Shown: positions 33,930 to 42,584 of the stretch, piece after piece
Layout: each line of letters opens with the position of its first letter
Numbering within the stretch: position 1 is the first letter of the stretch
Assembly: GCF_900129505.1 (NCBI RefSeq)
Contig: NZ_LT670818.1
Coordinates: forward strand, 3,505,001-3,569,000
DNA: 64,000 nucleotides
Direction of reading: 5' to 3'
Source of the DNA: Bradyrhizobium erythrophlei
GTDB lineage: Bacteria; Pseudomonadota; Alphaproteobacteria; Rhizobiales; Xanthobacteraceae
Position numbers and translations under genes: made by a program
The notes under the pieces: generated by a model
Told to the model about the DNA's origin: nothing
Databases searched by the model: none
What the model saw: only the letters and a program-made list of their open reading frames with translations

Positions 33930-35267
33930 TTAGATGCCGGGAATGCCGGGATCAAATGCCAAAACACTCTCCATCCATTTCGCCGCGCGAAGTGTGCGGT
34001 GGTCCTGCCGGTAGGCGCCGGCGATCTGGAGGCCGAGGGGCAGGCCGCGTTTTCCAAATCCGGCTGGGAGCGTCACGGCGGGTACGCCGAGCAAGGTCCA
34101 CGGCGCACAGAATTCCGCGTTGCCGGTGAAGCCCAGGCCTTCCGGCGCTTCGCCAAAGGCCGGCAGGGTCACGATGGCATCGAAGCCGGAGATCTCGGTG
34201 GTAAACGCCGAGCGCAGTTTCTCCTGCTGCGCCTTGGCGGCAAGATATTCCAGTGCGGTATGGGTCTTTCCGGTCTGAACCAGCGATTTCAGGTGATCGC
34301 TGCTGCGGTCGGGAAAGCGTTCGACCAGGCCCTCGAAGATCAGCGCGGCCTCGCTGGCAAGGATGGTGTTGATCGCATGCCAGTTGGCGCGGTCGAGTTC
34401 ACCGAGCTCAAGCTCTTCCAATACGGCGCCGGCGTCGCGCGACTTTGCAATCGCCGCCTCGAACAGCTGCTGCTGTTCGGGTTCCGTCCTCGACCATTTT
34501 TCAAAACGCACGATGCCGAGGCGAGGCCTCTGCAGCGGCTGCACGCCTTGCATGGCATCGATCTCAAAATCGGGAAGCGGCCGGCCATGCGGGTCACTGT
34601 CGTCAGAACCGGCCAGCAGCGACAGCGCAAAAGCGACATCGTCGACCCGTCGCGCGAACAGGCCGACGTGATCGAGCGAAGGACTGAGGGGATGCACCCC
34701 CGTGCGGGGGATCGCGCCGAAACTCGGCTTGAAACCGACGACGCCATTGAACGCCGCCGGCCGGATCACGGAGCCGAGCGTCTGCGTGCCCAGCGCTAGC
34801 GGAACGATGCCGGCCGCCACCGCCGCCGCCGAGCCCGACGACGAGCCGCCCGGCGTGTGCGCAGGGTTCCACGGATTGACCGTCGGCCCCGGATGCCGCC
34901 ACGCGAACTCCGTCGAAACCGTCTTGCCGAAGATCGTGGCGCCGAGATTGCGCAGCCGCTCGACCACCCAGGCATCGCGCTCGGGAACGTGATTGCGGTA
35001 GATCGGCGAGCCGTTGGTGGTCGGCATGTCCGAGGTCGCGATGATATCCTTGATCGCGACGGGAATGCCCGACAGCGGCCCCGGCCGGCGCGCAACGTCG
35101 CGGGGGAGATATTCGAACGCCCTCAGCCTGTGCTCGGCGGCCTCGGCCTGTTCAAGACAGGTCGTGGCGTATTGATCCGCCAGCGTGGAATCGCGCTTGA
35201 AGCGCCTCAGAAGTTCGAGGACTCCCGCGCCGGAAGGCGGTGCGGAGCGCGCAGTCGGATCGGTCAT
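33930..35267 (-). CDS. amidase (amidase-signature family)
   Basis: A 445-residue amidase. The catalytic triad is K73 (VAIKD), the cis-Ser in GGSSSGSAAAVAAG (about S142), and the nucleophile S166 (TQTLGSVIRP). It hydrolyses a linear amide or ureido bond. It is the last gene of a minus-strand run formed by an ABC importer (ATPase, permease, binding protein), so it probably acts on what that importer brings in or on its breakdown product. Ureidomalonase, biuret-type and allophanate hydrolases belong to this same superfamily. Confidence 0.9.
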   Translation of the reverse strand: MTDPTARSAPPSGAGVLELLRRFKRDSTLADQYATTCLEQAEAAEHRLRAFEYLPRDVARRPGPLSGIPVAIKDIIATSDMPTTNGSPIYRNHVPERDAWVVERLRNLGATIFGKTVSTEFAWRHPGPTVNPWNPAHTPGGSSSGSAAAVAAGIVPLALGTQTLGSVIRPAAFNGVVGFKPSFGAIPRTGVHPLSPSLDHVGLFARRVDDVAFALSLLAGSDDSDPHGRPLPDFEIDAMQGVQPLQRPRLGIVRFEKWSRTEPEQQQLFEAAIAKSRDAGAVLEELELGELDRANWHAINTILASEAALIFEGLVERFPDRSSDHLKSLVQTGKTHTALEYLAAKAQQEKLRSAFTTEISGFDAIVTLPAFGEAPEGLGFTGNAEFCAPWTLLGVPAVTLPAGFGKRGLPLGLQIAGAYRQDHRTLRAAKWMESVLAFDPGIPGI

Positions 35268-35357
35268 GCCGGCAAATCCAGGACAAACAGCTCGAACACA
35301 AACAAGCCCAAGACGGAAAGTCGCATGGAAGCCGAGCTCGCGCCAGTGTACCCGGCT

Positions 35358-36326
35358 CTATTTCATCGCCAGCGCCGGTTCGATGAATTTCTTGACGACG
35401 AAGGTCTTGTAGTCCGGCTGGGCGGCGAGGTTGCCGAGCGCGATCTGGGTATCCATCGACACTTTCAGCGCGTCCGCCGTGATGTCCACGCTCGGAGGAT
35501 AGACGCCGTCCGCGAGCATGCGCTTCACCGCGGCTTCGACCACGGCCGGATCGAGTGTCGGAAATTCCTTCTTGGCGATTTCGACGGTTTTCGCTTCGTT
35601 CCTGGTCATGAAGCGCATGGCCATTTCCATGCCGTTCACCACGCGCTGTGCGGTGTCGGGATCGACATCGTTGCGCGCGGTCACGGCGGAGAAGGCGTAG
35701 GCGCCGTACAGCTTCGGAAATCCGAGAACCACCTTCATGCCCTTGGCGACGGCCTGGTCGAGGCCGGGTTCGTACATCACGGCGATGTCGGCCTGCTTGG
35801 CGACGAAGGGGCCGGGTTCCGAACCGATCGCGACCTGGATCATGTCGACGTCGGTCTTGGCATCCATGCCGTTTTCCTTGAGCAGCTTCATGAACAGCGA
35901 GGTGCTGGTGGTCGGCATCAGGCCGGTGACGACTTTCTGGCCCTTGACGTCCTTGACGCCGTCGAATTTGAAATCCGGCGCGGTCGCGATCCAGACCGCT
36001 GCGCCATTGACGACATTGGCGATGATGTTGACCGGGGCTCCCTTCGACGCCGCGATCGCGGTCCATTCGGGTCCGTGGATCGAAAACTGCGCGCTGCCGG
36101 AAATCACGGCCGAGAGCGCGACCGTCGGTGCGCCGGCGGTTTCCTTGGTGAGATCGAGGCCCTGCTGGGTGAAGAACCCCTCGTCGATCGCGACATAGAG
36201 CGGCAGATACAGCATCGACTGGAACGCCTGCGACAGCGTGACCTTCTTGTTGTCCGCGAGCGCCGGCGTAGCGAGCAGGATAGTGATCAGCGCGGTGGCA
36301 CGGGCGATACGCGTAAGCAACGGCAT
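35358..36326 (-). CDS. ABC transporter substrate-binding protein, NMT1/THI5-like
   Basis: A 322-residue periplasmic binding protein with a Sec signal (LLTRIARATALITILLATPALA) cut after ALA at about residue 24. The mature start VTLSQAFQSMLYLPLYVAIDEGFF and the GSAQFSIHGPEW stretch are typical of the NMT1/SsuA/THI5 group, which binds pyrimidine precursors, sulfonates, nitrate or aromatic acids. GGAG precedes the ATG at 36326. Encoded with its permease and ATPase upstream and an amidase downstream. Confidence 0.88.
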   Translation of the reverse strand: MPLLTRIARATALITILLATPALADNKKVTLSQAFQSMLYLPLYVAIDEGFFTQQGLDLTKETAGAPTVALSAVISGSAQFSIHGPEWTAIAASKGAPVNIIANVVNGAAVWIATAPDFKFDGVKDVKGQKVVTGLMPTTSTSLFMKLLKENGMDAKTDVDMIQVAIGSEPGPFVAKQADIAVMYEPGLDQAVAKGMKVVLGFPKLYGAYAFSAVTARNDVDPDTAQRVVNGMEMAMRFMTRNEAKTVEIAKKEFPTLDPAVVEAAVKRMLADGVYPPSVDITADALKVSMDTQIALGNLAAQPDYKTFVVKKFIEPALAMK

Positions 36327-36357
36327 GTGATGTCTCCGTGTGTTCGGCATTGGGGCC

Positions 36358-37212
36358 TTAAACCTGTACCTGATGGGTGGTGTTCGACTGTTTCCAGGGC
36401 AGAATGGTTCGCTCGATGATGTCGATCACGTAATAGAGAGCGAATCCCATGATCATCAGCGTGAACAGGCCGACCCAGACGGTGTTGAGGTCGTACAGGC
36501 TTGAAGCCGTGTAGATCAGGTGGCCGAGCCCGCGCTGCGACGAGATGAATTCGCCGACCACGGCGCCGACCAGTCCGAAGCCGATATTGATCCGGAAGGT
36601 GGCGATGATCGACGGCAAGGTCGACGGCACCACCGCCTTGAAGAAGACCTGGTGCTTGTTCGCGCCCATCGAGATCAAGAGCGACTGCAGGTCGACATCG
36701 GCGTCTTTTGCGGCCTGGTAGGCGGCGATCAGCGCCACGATCGCAGTCAGCGATACCGACAAGGCGACCTTCGATACCAGCCCGGTGCCGAACCAGAGCA
36801 CCACGATCGGCGCCAGCGCGATCTTCGGCACGCTGTTGATGGCGACGATGAACGGCTCGACCAGCCGTGCCACGAACACCGAGTACCATAGCGCCAGCCC
36901 GAGCAATGAGCCAAAGATGGTGCCGATGACGAAGCCCAGAATGGCCTCGAATAGCGTGTACCAGGTGTCCGACAACAGCTCGCCGCTCGCGATCATCTTG
37001 GCGGCAAAACTGAAGATACCGGCCGGCGATCCCACCAGAAAGGCGGAAATCCAGCCCATGCGGACGCCGGTCTCCCAAAACGCGAAGAACAGCACGACGG
37101 CCAATGCCTGCAGTATCGCGCGGCGCAGCGGGGTATCGAAGCTCAGGGAACGCCGGCGGCGGCGCGCCTTGCGCTTCGCGAGGGGAGCCGCGCCGGGCAT
37201 GGTGAGGGTCAC
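36358..37212 (-). CDS. ABC transporter permease
   Basis: A 284-residue inner-membrane permease of the SsuC/TauC group with six helices. The basic N-terminus (KRKARRRRRS) stays in the cytoplasm. The ATPase-contact loop is seen at SLLISMGANKHQVFFKAVVPSTLPSI around residues 187-211. The start overlaps the stop of the ATPase gene by four bases. Confidence 0.92.
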   Translation of the reverse strand: MTLTMPGAAPLAKRKARRRRRSLSFDTPLRRAILQALAVVLFFAFWETGVRMGWISAFLVGSPAGIFSFAAKMIASGELLSDTWYTLFEAILGFVIGTIFGSLLGLALWYSVFVARLVEPFIVAINSVPKIALAPIVVLWFGTGLVSKVALSVSLTAIVALIAAYQAAKDADVDLQSLLISMGANKHQVFFKAVVPSTLPSIIATFRINIGFGLVGAVVGEFISSQRGLGHLIYTASSLYDLNTVWVGLFTLMIMGFALYYVIDIIERTILPWKQSNTTHQVQV

Positions 37213-37991
37213 GCTGTTTTCTCGGTCTGGATGTCGAGTTCGGCGCAGAGCGCATGGAAATAGCCCGAGAACCGGCTATCGCTGCGCGCGGCGATCGGCG
37301 AGTGGGCGTCGATTTCGATGTCATGCACGATCTTGACGCGAGCGGGACGTCCTGAGAGCACGACGACGCGCTTCGACAGCGCGACCGCCTCGTCGATGTC
37401 GTGCGTTACCAGGATGACGGTCTTGTGATAGGTCTCCACCGCGTCCTTCAGCACGCCCTCGAGATAGAGGCGCGTCTGGTAGTCCAGCGCGGAAAACGGC
37501 TCATCGAGCAGCAGGATATCCGGATCCATGATGAGGGTGCGGATCAGGGCCACGCGCTGGCGCATGCCGCCGGACAGGGTTTTCGGATAGGCGTTCTCGA
37601 AGCCGGCGAGACCAAATCCCCTGAGATATTCGCGCGCCTTGCCTTCGGCCTCGATGCGATCGACGCCGCGGGTCTCCAGGCCCAGCAGCACGTTTCCGAG
37701 CACGGTGCGCCAGGGAAACAGCAGGTCCTTCTGCATCATGTAGCCGACGCGGCCGCGCAGGCTTTCGATCTCCTCGCCGCGATAATGCAGCGAACCGGAA
37801 TCGGGCTCGAGCAGGCCGGCGATGATGTTGAAGATCGTGGTCTTGCCGCAGCCCGACGGGCCGATGATGCTGACGAAGTCGCGCTCGTTGATGGCAAAGG
37901 AGAGGTCGTCGAGCACGCGGACCTCGCCGGCTTTGCCGGCAAAAGATTTTCGGACGTTGCGAACGCCGAGCTGGGCGGGAGGTGGCTGCAT
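37209..37991 (-). CDS. ABC transporter ATP-binding protein
   Basis: A 260-residue ATPase with Walker A GPSGCGKTT, Q-loop MMQKDLLFPWRT, signature LSGGMRQRV, Walker B ILLLDEP and the H-switch LVTHDIDEA. The FPWRT wording marks the nitrate/sulfonate/taurine class. The start at 37991 is chosen over 38105, since the upstream extension is intergenic. It is the first gene of the minus-strand importer-amidase operon and is divergent from the amidohydrolase gene. Confidence 0.92.
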   Translation of the reverse strand: MQPPPAQLGVRNVRKSFAGKAGEVRVLDDLSFAINERDFVSIIGPSGCGKTTIFNIIAGLLEPDSGSLHYRGEEIESLRGRVGYMMQKDLLFPWRTVLGNVLLGLETRGVDRIEAEGKAREYLRGFGLAGFENAYPKTLSGGMRQRVALIRTLIMDPDILLLDEPFSALDYQTRLYLEGVLKDAVETYHKTVILVTHDIDEAVALSKRVVVLSGRPARVKIVHDIEIDAHSPIAARSDSRFSGYFHALCAELDIQTEKTA

Positions 37992-37998
37992 CGCCGAT

Positions 37999-38015
37999 AT
38001 ACAGGCAACTTGTAT
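37999..38015. promoter_or_regulatory. candidate LysR-type operator
   Basis: ATACA at 37999-38003 and TGTAT at 38011-38015 form an inverted repeat with a seven-base spacer, a form often bound by LysR regulators. It lies in the 191-base gap between the divergent importer and amidohydrolase operons, and a LysR gene is encoded nearby at 39464. Binding is inferred from position only. Confidence 0.35.
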
Positions 38016-38182
38016 GCCACAGAAGAGAGTGAAAAAGGCTTTTGTTATCAGCCGATTAGAGCGGAGGCGTGGGCTGCTCGAGACACGTGCCGCCTGTTTA
38101 GGCAACGGTTCGATCCGCCACGACGGTTCCCAACGCGAACTGTTCGGCTACATTGGCGCCGTGCGCGGCACGGAGTCTCTCG

Positions 38183-39451
38183 ATGAAACTGGATATTCTC
38201 GTCAAGAATGTTGCCGTGTGGGGCCATGAAGTCCTGTGCGATCTCGGAATCGCCGGCGGCCGTTTCGTCAGCCTCGGTCAGGCTGGCGCTGCCGCGAATG
38301 CCGCCCTCACGCTCGACGCGGAGGGGCGCATGGCCGTTCCCGGATTTGTCGAGCCGCATATTCATCTGGACAAGGCGCTGATATCGGAGCGCGCGCCGGT
38401 CAATGTCTCGGGCACGCTCACCGAAGCGATTGAAATTCTCTGGGAGATCAAGCGCAATTACACGGTGGAGGAAATTGCCGATCGCGCCTCGCGCGTGCTC
38501 GCGCAGGCCCTGGGCCACGGCGTCACGAGGCTGCGCACCCATGTCGACGTCGATCCGATCGGAGGCACGCGCCCGGCCGAAGGACTGATCCGCGCCCGTG
38601 AGCGCTTTCGCGACCTGATGGATATCCAGATCGTCGCGTTTCCGCAGGAAGGCATCGTCAAATCCCCCGGCACGGAAGCCTTGATGCGCGAGGTCATGAA
38701 AGCCGGTGTCGACGTCGTCGGCGGTATGCCCTTCAACGAAAATTCACCGGAAGACAGCCGCCGCCATATCGAAATCGCCTTCGACATCGCCAAGGAGTTC
38801 GACGCCGACATCGACATGCACGTCGATGAGACCGACGATCCGATGGCGCGAACACTCGAAGTGCTGGCCGAATTGACCATCAAGAACGGCTGGCAGGGCC
38901 GGGTCACCGCCGGCCACACCTGCGCGCTGGCGAGCTATCCCAGGAACTATGCCGATCACGTCATCGATCGTCTCCGCGAAGCCAATGTCAACATGATCGC
39001 CAACCCGGCCACCAACCTGATGCTGCAGGGCCGCCTCGACGATTTTCCCAAACGTAGGGGCGTGACGCAGGTCAAGGAATTGCTGGCCGCGGGCGTCAAC
39101 GTCGCCTGCGGGCAGGATTGCGTGCATGACACCTTCTATCCCTTTGGCCAGAACGATCCGCTCGAAATCGCGTTCCTGCTGTGCCACGCATCGCAGATGA
39201 GCCAGCCGGGAGAGATTCTCACCGTGATGGACATGGTCACCGGCAACGGCGCAAGGGCATTGCGCGTTCCGGATTTTCGCGTGGCGCCAGGTGGCGTGGC
39301 GGATCTGGTGGTGCTGGATGCCCGCGACGCGCGCGAGGCATTCGCCACCAGGGCGCCGCGCCGCTGGGTGATCCGCAAGGGCAAACTGATCGCCGAAACC
39401 AGGCTGGAGACGCACCGCTATTTTGATATTCAGGCGGCGCCGGCCAGATAA
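38183..39451 (+). CDS. cytosine deaminase-like amidohydrolase
   Basis: A 422-residue metal-dependent amidohydrolase of the cytosine deaminase group. Metal ligands are H59 and H61 in EPHIHLDKA, a His in DMHVDETDD, one in TAGHTCAL, and the Asp in GQDCVHDTFYPFG. The group includes cytosine, isocytosine, creatinine and triazine deaminases, all of which act on a cyclic amidine. It is the first gene of a plus-strand run with LysR, HyuA, HyuB and a ring-opening hydrolase. Deamination of a pyrimidine or of creatinine would feed the later enzymes. Confidence 0.85.
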   Translation: MKLDILVKNVAVWGHEVLCDLGIAGGRFVSLGQAGAAANAALTLDAEGRMAVPGFVEPHIHLDKALISERAPVNVSGTLTEAIEILWEIKRNYTVEEIADRASRVLAQALGHGVTRLRTHVDVDPIGGTRPAEGLIRARERFRDLMDIQIVAFPQEGIVKSPGTEALMREVMKAGVDVVGGMPFNENSPEDSRRHIEIAFDIAKEFDADIDMHVDETDDPMARTLEVLAELTIKNGWQGRVTAGHTCALASYPRNYADHVIDRLREANVNMIANPATNLMLQGRLDDFPKRRGVTQVKELLAAGVNVACGQDCVHDTFYPFGQNDPLEIAFLLCHASQMSQPGEILTVMDMVTGNGARALRVPDFRVAPGGVADLVVLDARDAREAFATRAPRRWVIRKGKLIAETRLETHRYFDIQAAPAR

Positions 39452-39463
39452 GGATTTTTGAAT

Positions 39464-40357
39464 TTGGATTTTCGCCAATTGCGCTATGCGCTTTCGGTCT
39501 ACAAGGAGCGCAGCTTTACCAAGGCGGCGAAGCGGCTGAATATCTCGCAGTCGGCCGTCAGCGAACAGGTCAAGCTGCTCGAAGAGGAAATCGGCTTCGA
39601 GCTGTTTCGACGGACCTCGCGCGGCATCGAGGCCACCGACCGCGGCCGCACCTTCCTGTACGAATCCGAACGGGTGATGGGCGATCTGCTCAGCCTGTCG
39701 GACACTGCCCGGCGGCTGCGCGGCGCACCGCAAGACACGCTGAAGCTCGGCATGGGATCGGGCATGGCGCAGATCTTCATTCCGCGCATGTTCGCCGATC
39801 TCAGGAATAATCTACCCGGCGTGCGGCTGGAAATCCTGACGGCGCCGACCAAGAATATCTTCAACGAGCTGCACGAAGAGCGGCTCGACGTGGGGATCGC
39901 GATCGAGTCGGATCCCGAGCGGCTGCCGGCCGGACTGGTGTTCGAGCGCCTGATCGACGCCGAGATGGTGTTGATCACCCATCCCAAGCACGCGCTGGCG
40001 CGATCGAAGCAGCCGGTCGATATCGGCCGCCTGGTCGCAGACCCCATCGTCATGAGCGAGTTGACGGTGGGCTACGGCCAGGTAGTGCTGTCGCTATTCA
40101 CCGATCTCGGCATCAGGCCCAATATTCTGGCGGTCGTCGACAATATCGAGACCATCAAGATGATCGTGCAATCCGAGGGCGGCATCGCCATCGTGCCGCG
40201 GGCCTGTGCGGAAAATGAAGTCACGCTGGGATTATTGAAGGCACTGTCCATCGCGCCGGCCCGCAACGTCGTTTTCAGCCTGTTTCGCCGCCGCGAACCG
40301 ATGTCGCGACGCAAGGAATCGGCGTTGCTGAACTTGCAACATATGCTGAAAGCATAG
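39464..40357 (+). CDS. LysR family transcriptional regulator
   Basis: A 297-residue LysR protein. The N-terminal helix-turn-helix reads SFTKAAKRLNISQSAVSEQVKLLEEEIG at about residues 18-45, followed by the linker helix and a type 2 periplasmic-binding-like effector domain. The start is a TTG at 39464, nine bases after AAGGA; another TTG at 39458 lies too close to that site. It sits inside the catabolic gene run and most likely controls this run and the divergent importer, with a pathway intermediate as co-inducer. Confidence 0.9.
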   Translation: MDFRQLRYALSVYKERSFTKAAKRLNISQSAVSEQVKLLEEEIGFELFRRTSRGIEATDRGRTFLYESERVMGDLLSLSDTARRLRGAPQDTLKLGMGSGMAQIFIPRMFADLRNNLPGVRLEILTAPTKNIFNELHEERLDVGIAIESDPERLPAGLVFERLIDAEMVLITHPKHALARSKQPVDIGRLVADPIVMSELTVGYGQVVLSLFTDLGIRPNILAVVDNIETIKMIVQSEGGIAIVPRACAENEVTLGLLKALSIAPARNVVFSLFRRREPMSRRKESALLNLQHMLKA

Positions 40358-40490
40358 GCATTCTGACGCGGGTTGGCTGGATCGGATTTTCCGATACCCC
40401 TATCGATATTCGGCTTTTGACTTGGCGGAACAGGTTGACCCATTCTGCACGCTCCTCGATGACCCCTGATCCGCTGGAGTAATGCGAAGC

Positions 40491-42584
40491 ATGTCTGGTC
40501 AATCCGCCGCCGCGCGGCTTCGCATCGGCATCGATACCGGCGGAACGTTTACCGATATCGTCTCGGTCGATATCGTGTCCGGCGCCACGCAGGTTACCAA
40601 GGTGGCGAGCACGCCGGCCAACCCGGCCATCGGCCTTCTACGCGGCGTGAACGAGATTCTCGCCAACGCCGGCGCGACCACCGACCAGGTCGCGGGCCTT
40701 GCCCACGGCACCACGGTTGCCACCAACGCGCTGCTGCAGGGCGAGATCAATTCGCTCGGCCTGATCGTCAACACCGGTTTCCGGCACATTCTCGAGATCG
40801 CGCGGCAATCGGTGCCGGAAGGGTATGGCAATTCCTATTTCTGGGTGAAGCCCGACCGGATCGTTCCCCTGCAATTCGTCCGCGAGGTCGGCGGCCGGCT
40901 GGATTTTCACGGTCATGAATTGCGCCCGCTCGATGAGGCCAGCGTGCGCGAAGCCGCGCGTTATTTTCGTATCCACGGCATTCGCGCCATCGGCATCTGC
41001 CTGTTGCATTCCTACGCCAACGACGCGCATGAGCGCCGTGCCGCCGAAATCGTGGCGCAGGAATATCCGCAAGCCACCTTGTCGTTGTCCTGCGTGGTGT
41101 TGCCGGAATATCGCGAATATGAGCGGGCGGTGACGACGCTGGTGGACGCCTTCGTCAAGCCGCATATGGAACGCTATCTCAAGCGGGTGCACCAGGAACT
41201 CGGCCTCGGCCTGCAGGACAAGCCGTTTCTGGTGATGCAATCGTCCGGCGGCGTCGCGAGCGCCGATCAGGTGGTGCGCAAGCCGATCACCACGGCGCTC
41301 TCGGGTCCGGCGGCCGGTGCGCTCGGCAGCGCGGTGATTGCCGAGATCGCGGGTTTCCCGGATCTGGTGACGCTGGACGCCGGCGGCACCTCGACCGACC
41401 TCTGCCTGATCGAAGGCGGCAAGCCGCAGGTCACCAATGGCGGATCGGTCGGGCCGTTTCCGGTGCGGATCCCGATGATCGACATCGAGACCATCGGCAC
41501 CGGCGGCGGTTCGATCGCCTGGATCAGCCGGGAAGGTCATCTCAAGGTCGGGCCGCGTAGCGCCGGCGCCGAGCCCGGGCCGATGTGCTATCCGAACGGC
41601 GGCACTGAGCCGACCATCACCGACGCCAATCTGGTGCTGGGGCGGATTCCGCCGGCGCTGATCGGTGGCGGCATTGCCCTGGATGTCGAACGGGCGCGCG
41701 GTGGCATCGCGGCGCTGGCGGCAAAGCTGCCGGGAAAGATGAGCGTCGAGCAGCTTGCCAGCGGCATCATCGAGATCGCCAACTGGAACCAGGCCAATGC
41801 GATCCGGCAGATGACGATCCAGCGCGGCATCGATCCGCGCGCCTTTGCGCTGTTGTCGTTCGGCGGCGCCGGCCCCGCCCAATCCGCCGCGGTGATGGAT
41901 CTGCTCGGCATGAAGGCCTGCATCGTGCCGCCGAATCCCGGCAATCTCTCGGCATTCGGCCTGCTGGCGGTGGACTGGCGCACCGATCACATCGTCACCA
42001 AGGTGATGCAGGAGGAGACGATCGATCTTGCCGAGATCGCCGCGCGCTATGCCGCGCTGGAGCGCGAGGCGGTGACGACGCTGGAGCGCGACGGCATCGA
42101 GGCCTCGCGCATCCGGCTGGTCCGCGAGGCGGATATTCGCTACGCCGGCCAGTCGATGGAGGTCCGCGTCACGGCGCCCGGAGGCTCGGTGGATGAAAAG
42201 TTCCTCTCCGGGCTGATCGGCGCCTTCAATGCCGCGCATCTGAAGACCTTCGGCTATAACTACGCGGGCAAGCAGAAGATCGAACTGGTCAATCTGTGCG
42301 TCTCCGGTTTCGGCCTGATCGAGCGGCCGCAATTGCCGAAGCTCGCGATGCGCTCTGGCCGGCCGGAGCCGAAAGGCAAGAGAGCCGTCTATCTCGGCAC
42401 CGCGTTTCAGGAGACGCCGGTGTTCGACCGTGCGGCGCTGCCGTCCGGGGGCCGCGTCAACGGGCCTGTTATCGTCGAGGAGTTCGGCTCGACCACCGTC
42501 GTGTTTCCCGGCCAAGTTGTCGAGGTCGACCCGCACGGCATTCTTGTCATCCGCCCGGCCGCCTCGCAGGAGATGTCGCGATGA
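40491..42584 (+). CDS. hyuA: hydantoinase/oxoprolinase family protein, subunit A
   Basis: A 697-residue protein with the ATPase-like N-terminal motif GIDTGGTFTDIV at residues 13-24, TTVATNALLQ near 80, SSGGVASADQVVRKP, and DAGGTSTDLC. Together with HyuB it forms ATP-dependent enzymes that open five-membered cyclic amides, such as N-methylhydantoin, 5-oxoproline or hydantoins, or carboxylate ketones. The ATG at 40491 is 11 bases after GGAG. HyuB follows with an ATGA overlap. The actual ring substrate is unknown. Confidence 0.92.
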   Translation: MSGQSAAARLRIGIDTGGTFTDIVSVDIVSGATQVTKVASTPANPAIGLLRGVNEILANAGATTDQVAGLAHGTTVATNALLQGEINSLGLIVNTGFRHILEIARQSVPEGYGNSYFWVKPDRIVPLQFVREVGGRLDFHGHELRPLDEASVREAARYFRIHGIRAIGICLLHSYANDAHERRAAEIVAQEYPQATLSLSCVVLPEYREYERAVTTLVDAFVKPHMERYLKRVHQELGLGLQDKPFLVMQSSGGVASADQVVRKPITTALSGPAAGALGSAVIAEIAGFPDLVTLDAGGTSTDLCLIEGGKPQVTNGGSVGPFPVRIPMIDIETIGTGGGSIAWISREGHLKVGPRSAGAEPGPMCYPNGGTEPTITDANLVLGRIPPALIGGGIALDVERARGGIAALAAKLPGKMSVEQLASGIIEIANWNQANAIRQMTIQRGIDPRAFALLSFGGAGPAQSAAVMDLLGMKACIVPPNPGNLSAFGLLAVDWRTDHIVTKVMQEETIDLAEIAARYAALEREAVTTLERDGIEASRIRLVREADIRYAGQSMEVRVTAPGGSVDEKFLSGLIGAFNAAHLKTFGYNYAGKQKIELVNLCVSGFGLIERPQLPKLAMRSGRPEPKGKRAVYLGTAFQETPVFDRAALPSGGRVNGPVIVEEFGSTTVVFPGQVVEVDPHGILVIRPAASQEMSR

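Noticed and set aside
40638..42536. 632-codon minus-strand frame antisense to hyuA
   Set aside because: Shadow of the hyuA frame; composition is that of reverse-complemented GC-rich codons.
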